Part shown: in pieces, positions 57,139 to 64,000 of the stretch | Position numbering within the stretch: the first letter of the stretch is position 1 | How the letters are laid out: each line of letters begins with the position of its first letter | Assembly: GCF_040115645.1 (NCBI RefSeq) | Contig: NC_089566.1 | Coordinates: forward strand, 558,001 to 622,000 | Length of the DNA: 64,000 nucleotides | From: Euwallacea fornicatus | Taxonomy: Eukaryota; Arthropoda; Insecta; Coleoptera; Curculionidae | Direction of reading: 5' to 3' | Program-made: the position numbers and the translations under genes | Notes under the pieces: generated by a model | The model's input: the letters and a program-made list of their open reading frames with translations, nothing else | Databases searched by the model: none | Told to the model about the DNA's origin: nothing

Positions 57139-57885
57139 TATGTATATATTTATTTATTTTTCGTAAGTCTTCAATTTCTTATCGGGCTTCTGACATAACG
57201 CCACTCCCATGTTTACGAATTCTATTTCCTTCCTTAGAACATTTTCATGTACGGGGCGACATTTAATAATAGACTTATTAACATCAAATTCGATTACATG
57301 CAAGTTGCAATACCTCTTTAACGAACTGTTTGTTTCCTAACAATGGCAGAGGTGAGATTATTTATTGAGCTTGCCAACAATTCATCATTTCACAATCGAT
57401 TCCACTCTTCAGTTGAAACAAACTCCAGGAAATCCCTTACTGATTGCGCTAGATATGAGAGTAAGTGGACGCGTATTGGAAAAACAATCTCTCATGGCGT
57501 TGGCCAAAATAATCCTATCAGCTGATTCACACAACGATGCAATCGACTTCTATTATGAAGATTATTAGAAATGATAAAGGAAGAAGGTCTTTGTCGATGG
57601 GCTTTTTTGTTCTTACCTATATACTACACAACATTTTAAATGCACGAAGTTGCGAGGCTGATGTTTCTTCTCCCAGCTTTTGTTAGATCAGATAGACCAA
57701 TTGCAGTGAATATCCGACGGTTTTCGTAGCGTCTCCAAAAGATTGCAAGCTATAGTGCCAGATAAGTTCCTTATTCGGGGGGCAAGGGAAACGCTGAGAA
57801 CGTGAACTGCTGCGGACGTAAGCAGCAAAGATAGAACAAGTGTCAATAATAGTAATACCTACCTTAATGGTATCTTTTTTCTTTA
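57139..57885. other. Unassigned spacer with one possible exon-like frame
   Basis: Two overlapping frames (57343-57525 and 57365-57568) are open; the second reads LQLKQTPGNPLLIALDMRVS. I do not recognise either. No splice pattern could be confirmed. Confidence 0.35.
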
Positions 57886-57888
57886 TAT

Positions 57889-58040
57889 AGAGGTGGGAAG
57901 ACCTCCTAAAGGTACCCGGTCTGATGGCCTGGCGACCGGGTTATGTGGGATTCACCTCCTGAGGGGAGGCGCCTACCCACTAAAAATACCCCCCCCCCTC
58001 TGCTCCCTAAACCGCCGAAAGGCATTATCTTAATAAATAT
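57889..58040. repeat. GC-rich unclassified repeat, copy 2
   Basis: Second copy of the block at 51484, in the same orientation. It shares CCTAAAGGTACCCGGTCTGA, CTGGCGACCGGGT, TGGGATTCACC and GGCGCCTACCCACTAAAAA. It has a 4-base insertion (TATG) after ACCGGGT. The second hairpin keeps its pairing with changed bases (CCTCCTGAGGGGAGG here, CCCCCTGAAGGGGGG there), which suggests a conserved fold. Confidence 0.75.
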
Positions 58041-58044
58041 ATAA

Positions 58045-58790
58045 TAAAATAAATAATTATATCTATCACTGCTTGTTCTCGGCTGGTGCAATCGACTATG
58101 CAAAAGGATGGTGGGTCCCGGGCTTTCCAGGGGAACTGCTAATGCATAATGGCATATAAATTTGCAATATTTCGACCATTTAAAAAAAATATATATCTGT
58201 AGTTCGTGCTAAAAATTATAAACAGTTACCATACTAAGCAAAATCCGTACTAAAATCCCCGCAAAACTTCAATTTCACGCTACACATTAGCCACTTTCAT
58301 TTTTATCAATGGAAGCTTAATGAAAAACCAACACAGTTTTAAAGCTCTATCAAATGACCGCAAATTCCAACCGAACTCATTCAAACCAATCTGCACTATT
58401 AGGGCTTAAAATGGATGAAAAAAAAAATCTATTATTGCGCCTAAAGTTTTTTCATTAGGCGTATGATGTTACTAGTTAAATAATGTACCCCAATTTAAAT
58501 GAAAATTTCCCATGAGTGCAATTAGAGGTACTGTTGTGAATACACGCATTGTTCGACATTTGCCGAAGCCCTATTTGTTGCCTATGTCGAATATTCCAGG
58601 TGGTTGTCGATAAACGGGGAATAAAATAGACCTCTAACATTTCATGAACAATATAATGTATCTATAGCCATTGGGGTACAAAACAACAATGGATGTACAT
58701 AAAATATCTTGCTCTTATCTTCTTTGCAGGACTACTCTTGCCTGTGTATTTTGTAAAAAAAAATAATGAGATTTTCAACGTTTTCGATAC
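58045..58790. other. Unassigned AT-rich spacer
   Basis: No gene or element recognised. Confidence 0.5.
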
Positions 58791-58791
58791 A

Positions 58792-59898
58792 CAGGGCGGG
58801 TCGATGAAAACGAAACAAGGCCGATTTCTTGTATTTTCCACTTAAAAAAAAAATTAAAAAAAAAAAAAAAAATTGTTGAGATCCGGCGATTTTTATTTCG
58901 AGGGGGAAATCTCTTGCGACTATTGTCAACCTTGCCACTTTCAATTCTTTGGCAAGGGAAGGGGCAACCCTTAAACCTTAAATGGGATTAGGGGTCAAGT
59001 GACGCCTCATTTTAAAGATAATCGATTCTCTTTTCAGCGCTAGCAAGTTTTTTGAATTTGATTCAGTAGTTTTTTCGAAATCACGTTATAAATGTTGATG
59101 AAGCCAACATTGAGCAAATAATAGTATTTTTTCAATTCGTAACTTACATTAAAGAAAATTGTGGGAAAAACTATTCTTTCTGAGCACAGATTTAAGTTTT
59201 TGATAGTAGTAACTTTACAATAAGGGAGTGATTTAAAACATTTATCTACAATTTTACTGCCTTTCTAATTTAGCAAATGTTCAAAATGTTGCCCTCGTGC
59301 TTCCATACAGAAATAGAGTTTTTGTCCAAAACGTTCTCGGACGCTTTGAAGCATTTCAGCTGTGATGTTGCGACATTCATCAATGACTTGTTGACGTAAA
59401 AAATTTAGACACTGGCTGAGTTTTATAAATTTTACTCTTTAAGTCAACCCATAGAAAAAAATCTAGCGGACTTAAATCTGGCGATCTTGCGGGCCACTCC
59501 ACTGGTCCTCTTCGGACCATTCATCTACCAGGAAAAGTTTTTCCCACAACTTTTTTTAATGTAAGTTACGAATTGAAAAAATGCTATTATTTGCTCAATG
59601 TTGGCTTCATCAACATTTATAAAGTTATTTCTCGAAAACTGCTGCATCGAATAAACAAAAATTGATAGCGTTGAGAAGAGATTTCGATTATCTTTAAAAC
59701 GAGGCATCGCTTGACCCCTAATCCCATTAAAGGTTTACGGGTTGCACCTTCCCCCGCCAAGGGGTTGAAAGTAGCAAGGTTGACAATGGTCGCAAAAGAT
59801 TTCACCCTCGAAATAAAAATCGACGGGTCTCGGCGTTTTTTTTTTCCAGTGGTAAATATGAGAAATCGGCCTTGTTTCGTTTTCGTCGGTCCACCCTG
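58792..59898 (-). mobile_element. CAGGGT-type foldback with about 400-bp arms and a transposase remnant
   Basis: The left tip is CAGGGCGGGTCGATGAAAAC. The right tip is the mirror of CAGGGTGGACCGACGAAAAC, with TA after it. The arms run from the tips to about 59180 and from about 59530, sharing AATGTTGATGAAGCCAACAT and TTGAGCAAATAATAG. The centre (59180-59530) holds the end of a minus-strand transposase gene. A long A run at 58843-58872 interrupts the left arm. Confidence 0.9.
59265..59514 (-). pseudogene. Transposase C-terminus (DUF4817-associated DDE type)
   Basis: The minus-strand frame reads RRGPVEWPARSPDLSPLDFF, LWVDLKSKIYKTQPVS, then after a frameshift LRQQVIDECRNITAEMLQSV, RERFGQKLYFCMEARGQHFE and HLLN before a stop. 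It has the same block order as the C-termini at 43033 and 50185. Only the end of the gene survives, as the central unpaired part of a foldback. Inactive. Confidence 0.88.
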
Positions 59899-59899
59899 T

Positions 59900-60446
59900 A
59901 TTTATTATTTATTGTTTATGTCAAGATTAAATTGAGTATTAAAACTTGGCAAGTCACGAAGTACGAATTCGTCCATATATCATAGAAATATCGAAAATCA
60001 AACGTCTCGTTAGCTCATTTGTTAAAATCTATCACAAAGTGTTAAACTATAGTATATACAGCCGAACACGGATTAAATTGCTGAATTGTTTTGATGCTCT
60101 TACCAAAAATTTAAGCTCGGTTTACATCCCAACATTTACATTGTGAACTCTTCGACAGTTGTTTGTAAATGCGGTATTTCGTTTATGTCTCGCTAGATTA
60201 GCCCTATCAAAGTAGGTATATAGGGTATGTCATATCGGACATCCTACCCTAGATAGAAAATTAATTGTTTTCAGAGAACCATTGTCCGAAATGTGAGTGA
60301 AAATTTTTGGTATTCAACAAAATATGTCGAAATGTATCTGAGATAAAAAAGTCTTTCCATTTAATGGAGGTTCTCCAAAAATGATCAAATTGCCTATTTG
60401 AGACACGTCATAGATGAGTTTTTTAAATGTGAAAATCTCTATTTAA
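59900..60446. other. Unassigned spacer
   Basis: No gene or element recognised. Confidence 0.5.
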
Positions 60447-60448
60447 TA

Positions 60449-61779
60449 CTGAATGATGCAGAAAGGTAAACACCCCGGAATTTATCATTTTATTTGGAGA
60501 ATTTGCTAGATACTTATACAATAATGAAATGTTTAGCCACATCAGTGCAGTTTATTTGTTGCTAAGTTAGGATGATTTTTGCTGTGCGCTATTTCAAAAA
60601 TTTCATTTCATTTTTGCAGTTTGAACCTTGAATAATAAATTTTATTAAATATTGTTCATTGAATGCGACTGCTATGCCTTGTGTGCCTAGGTTTGGTTAC
60701 ATTCCTCGGCAAAGTGACTTTGAGTGAGGGACGATTGCGGACTTAAGAGAGGCAGCTTTGTCAATTAGAGAAATTTCGAGAAGAACCAAGAGATCTTTAC
60801 GTGTTACTCTGGAATGTCATCCGACCTAGAAGAATCTGACGTCTTAGAGAAACTGCAAAGCCTCCAGATCGTCATCTGAGACTTTTGGCTATCTGAGCCC
60901 GCTTCGGTACAACTCACGTGATTGCAAGCCTTTGGTTTAAAGAATATGGAAGAATGGTTGGGATACGTACAGTGCATCGTCGAATTAGGAGTTTCGGCCT
61001 TTTTCCTTTTTGTCCTCATTGAATGTCACCCTCCACTCTCGAGTATAGACACGTGTGATTGCAATAGTGCAAAGATAAACGTGAATGGAACCAAACATGG
61101 AACATAGTGATCTTCAGTGATGAATCCCGTTCCTGTTTAGGAGTACATGATGGTCGTGAATGGGTAAGGAGGCTGCGTGGAGAAAGACGCGATAGGCAGT
61201 TTGACATGGAAGAGCATGTTGATAGTGCTGTGGAGTGCAATAGCACTTGGCAGTAGGGTCACCTCTAGCTTTCTTTGGAGGTAACAAGATCGCTCTTCGG
61301 CATATTCAGGAAGTAGTGCGGCTACACGTTGTTTCATACCTTGCGACAATCCAGAACGTCATTTTTAAACAAGACAAAGCAGCGTGCCACTGTACTTCAT
61401 GAACCAACACCACATTATCCGATTACCGTGGCCACCAAGATCACCTGATTTTTATCCTATTGAAAATGTGTGGGACATTATAGGCCGTAGGTTGTTGAGC
61501 TTAGCACACCTTCCTCAGGCCCTAGCAGCACTTAGGCACAATGTAGAACTAGCCTAGAATGAGATATCTCAAGACGATTGACTACATTTCATCGGAACAA
61601 TGCCCAAACACTTGAATGAGTATATCGACTAGAGAGTGTATTTAACAGATTATTGATTTCGAGTCCAGCTGTGGTCAACCAATTTGTCTGAAATCTTGAT
61701 TGATAACTTACTTTTCCCTATTGGACATTTCACGAAAGAATTAATATTAAATGGGTGTTTACCTTTCTTTTTCATTCAG
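60449..61779 (+). mobile_element. Tc1-like element, old copy (1331 bp)
   Basis: The left tip is CTGAATGATGCAGAAAGG and the right tip is the mirror of CTGAATGAAAAAGAAAGG, both followed inward by TAAACACCC. TA lies on both sides (60447-60448, 61780-61781). The tip differs from the usual CAC/CAG tips of the other Tc1 copies in the window. The transposase between them is on the plus strand. Confidence 0.92.
60674..61632 (+). pseudogene. Tc1-like transposase (DD34E), heavily decayed
   Basis: It starts MPCVPRFGYIPRQSDFE, has a stop, then TIADLREAALSIREISRRTK as the helix-turn-helix. The first catalytic block is good: VIFSDESRSCLGVHDGREWV followed by RRLRGERRDRQFDMEEH. The second reads FKQDKAACH (Asp kept). 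The third is PWPPRSPDFYPIENVWDIIG, with RRLLSLAHLPQALAALR. Several stops and shifts lie between these blocks, and it ends MPKHLNEYID. It is related to the nested Tc1 transposase at 28053, judging by the WPPRSPD-PIE-VWDI-GR block and the RRRGER-like core. Confidence 0.9.
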
Positions 61780-61781
61780 TA

Positions 61782-63755
61782 TATTTTATCTTCTGATACA
61801 GCAAAGTATACCTAATCCATCCATGTAATTATTTACATTGATTTTTCATTTTTGAACTTGTTGCGTACGATTCATAACTATAATTTGAATTTCGTTTCAA
61901 TAAAACGTTCGTGTAAATATACCCTTAATTTGTGCCCTTAAGCTTGTAACTGTACATTTAATACCCATAATGGTAACAGTAGTAGAAAAAAGGGCAATCA
62001 AGTTCCTGCAATCAAGTCCCTAAGACACCTTTCACTTCTCAATCCAACCATTTTCGCTCCTTGTGGACCATCTTCCCTCTCACAAAACTACCCCTCCTCT
62101 TTATAACGAGGGCTATCCAATTCCACTCGGTTGGAACCAGAGTCGGAAGTACCTCTTGGAAAAGAACCGTGGTGTTTGCAGTGCAGGCCGTCCTCCCAGG
62201 GTAATTCTATGTCTGCCATTTTCTGAAGAGAATGCCTTATGAACGAATTCTGCCCTACTGTATTATAAGGGGAATTGGGGATCATCCTATCACGTACATT
62301 CTGTACATCACACACTATATATTATGAAAAGGTGGATTTGTGCCAATGACTAACTAGAATATGAGGAATTTAATTACGCAATTGTTTCCAAGTCTGTCAG
62401 TTACTTGCTTAACAATAAACGATCAAATGGAACAGACTTAACAAGGAGTCATACGTATAAATTACATATTATACGTATAAGAAATAGATTCAGTTTGGGC
62501 ATTTGAAAATATAAAATTTCGTAAGTCAATCTCTTAATCCGATAAACTCAAATGAACAAATAAAACAAAACTTGCAATAACTGAGTATGGAAGTAAAACC
62601 ATGTATGATAATCCCACTGGGACAGAAGACACAACTTTCCTCTTCGCTCAAGTTCCAAAGAACCATGCAAAGCCATTAAAGGGCCAATGCACTGTAATTT
62701 TCAACCTTCCGATAAGAATAAAGCCTTTATGGAGCACTCTAGATGTCATTCCCTTAGGAGTGATATGCACGTCTCTGATTTCTTGCTTTTCTCTGTATAT
62801 GTCGTAGCATCTGCATGAATTTTGAATTAAAAAAATTCACTGATTGTGACACGTATCATAATTAAATGTGATCATTGAAATATCTATTTTGGCATGAAGA
62901 TAGCGAAAAACCTTTCACGTAGAGCGCAGAGAAACGAGTCCAAGGAGGAGCAGGGGGGAGGGGGTGTTTTATAGGCTTATACTGCGGAAGGTTAAAGAGA
63001 TACCAAAAAATCCTTTTAGGAAACGAGTTTTTGTCGTTTATAGGGCTGTTGACGATGGGGAAAATCAATTTTCTATGGGGGACGGTTTTATATTTTATTA
63101 CATCTGAGAAAGCCATTTCAAAAAGGAACAAACTCTCAGCTGTTTACCTTTTGTCTCTGTAGAAGTTCTCTTCAAACAGTTAAAAATTGTATAAAAATTA
63201 GGCAAACAAGATGTAGCCTCAGATTAGCATGTACAAAAGGTCAAGAATACGATTCAAATTTATAACAAAATATAAAAAGTACTTTTTTTTTCGGAACCGT
63301 TGTTGGACTATTGATTACTTTCAAAGACATAAAATTTCTGGCAGGAATTAATTTCTATCCTGTAGAACAGAGCTAAAAGAATATCTCTTTTAACATTCTC
63401 AACAATAGTATCTTATTAGATGAGCTTATAAATCAAGGGGGAAGTTTGAATCATGGGCAAAACGTGTCCCGTAAAATCCATAATTTCTACATATTACCTA
63501 TAATTCCATTAGAAGAGGCCATTTTGTTTACCTTTTAACGATATCTCGCAGTATATAAGCGGGTTAAGATTAAATAAACATTTTTTAATGTCTATAAATT
63601 ACGTACTAATTAACTATAAAATTTTGACATTTATAGGCTTACTGAAATTGGACATTAATGGCCCTATTAATGTTGTGCATTTATGAATCTGGAAGTTTTG
63701 GCATTCAATCAAATAAAAAACGATAAATTTTCTTGCCTTTTCTGAAGATCGATAT
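61782..63755. other. Unassigned, possible unique host DNA
   Basis: No gene recognised. About 62040-62330 is GC-richer than its surroundings, and a 68-codon frame at 62601-62807 has balanced composition (TGTEDTTFLFAQVPKNHAKP), but neither matches a family I know. Confidence 0.4.
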
Positions 63756-63756
63756 A

Positions 63757-64000
63757 CAGGGTGTTTCCGAACTACGTGTAAAAAATTTAAAGGCGTAATC
63801 CTCGACTGATTTTGAGTCAAAAATGTCTAATAAACATATGTTTGCAAATGCCTTGTTTCCAAGATACAGTGTGTTGAAATGTAACAAGAAAAAGAGATTT
63901 TATTTCCAAAATGACTCAATTTGGGTGTTTGAATTTTAGAAAAGACAATTCCGGGGGTTCCGGGGCTTTCTACAATACATCTTAAGATTTCTTCCTCCAC
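63757..64000. mobile_element. CAGGGT-type element, left part, cut by window end
   Basis: The tip CAGGGTGTTTCCGAACTACG follows TA. A decayed inner box, CAGTGTGTTGAAATG, lies at 63867, 110 bp inside. The stretch AAAATTTAAAGGCGTAATCC resembles the arm of the 36.5-kb family, so it may be a relative. The right end is outside the window. Confidence 0.8.

Noticed and set aside
57343..57568. Two overlapping open frames as a host exon
   Set aside because: Neither frame resembles a known protein and no splice sites or continuation could be supported.

Overview
The window looks like AT-rich arthropod nuclear DNA, most likely from an insect. It has no operons, no long uninterrupted genes and no bacterial signals. 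Almost every recognisable protein is a transposase or reverse transcriptase of an insect-type family (Tc1, mariner, hAT-Buster, Jockey-like LINE), and nearly all carry stops or frameshifts. The species cannot be named from the sequence. No complete host gene was found. The best host candidate is a possible first exon with a signal peptide at about 30.2 kb. A broken MADF-domain fragment lies at 11.8 kb.

Layout. 0-9.3 kb: palindromic elements with CAGGGT tips, a mariner (4.2-5.45 kb), a LINE reverse-transcriptase scrap and an internally deleted Tc1 (8.7 kb). 9.3-12.5 kb: mostly unassigned, with the MADF fragment. 12.5-14.7 kb: hAT copy 1, with a perfect 8-bp target duplication. 15.3-16.7 and 18.5-19.95 kb: two Tc1 elements with doubled terminal repeats; the second sits inside the arm of an older CAGGGT element. 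20.1 kb: LINE C-terminal piece. 22.6-23.9 kb: a mariner of the Mos1 type. 24.2-25.8 kb: a 1.5-kb foldback. 26.8-29.6 kb and 31.1-34.0 kb: two Tc1-in-Tc1 nests. 36.5-39.5 kb: a CAGGGT element and hAT copy 2. 40-41.6 kb: Jockey-like LINE with a poly-A tail. 41.8-64 kb: a dense series of CAGGGT elements, one more Tc1 (60.4 kb) and a pair of GC-rich unclassified repeats.

The main theme is a large group of elements that start with CAGGGT next to TA and have long inverted arms, up to full foldbacks. Several carry pieces of one transposase type: an N-terminal helix-turn-helix region like DUF4817, a DDE core, and a C-terminus ending near HFEHLL. In about eight of these families a second CAGGGT-like box lies about 100-125 bp inside the outer one, often symmetrically at both ends. 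This two-box end is the most interesting structural signal in the window. By my hand tally, roughly half of the window is identifiable transposon sequence. Nothing here works together as a pathway; the shared logic is repeated TA-targeted insertion, nesting and decay.
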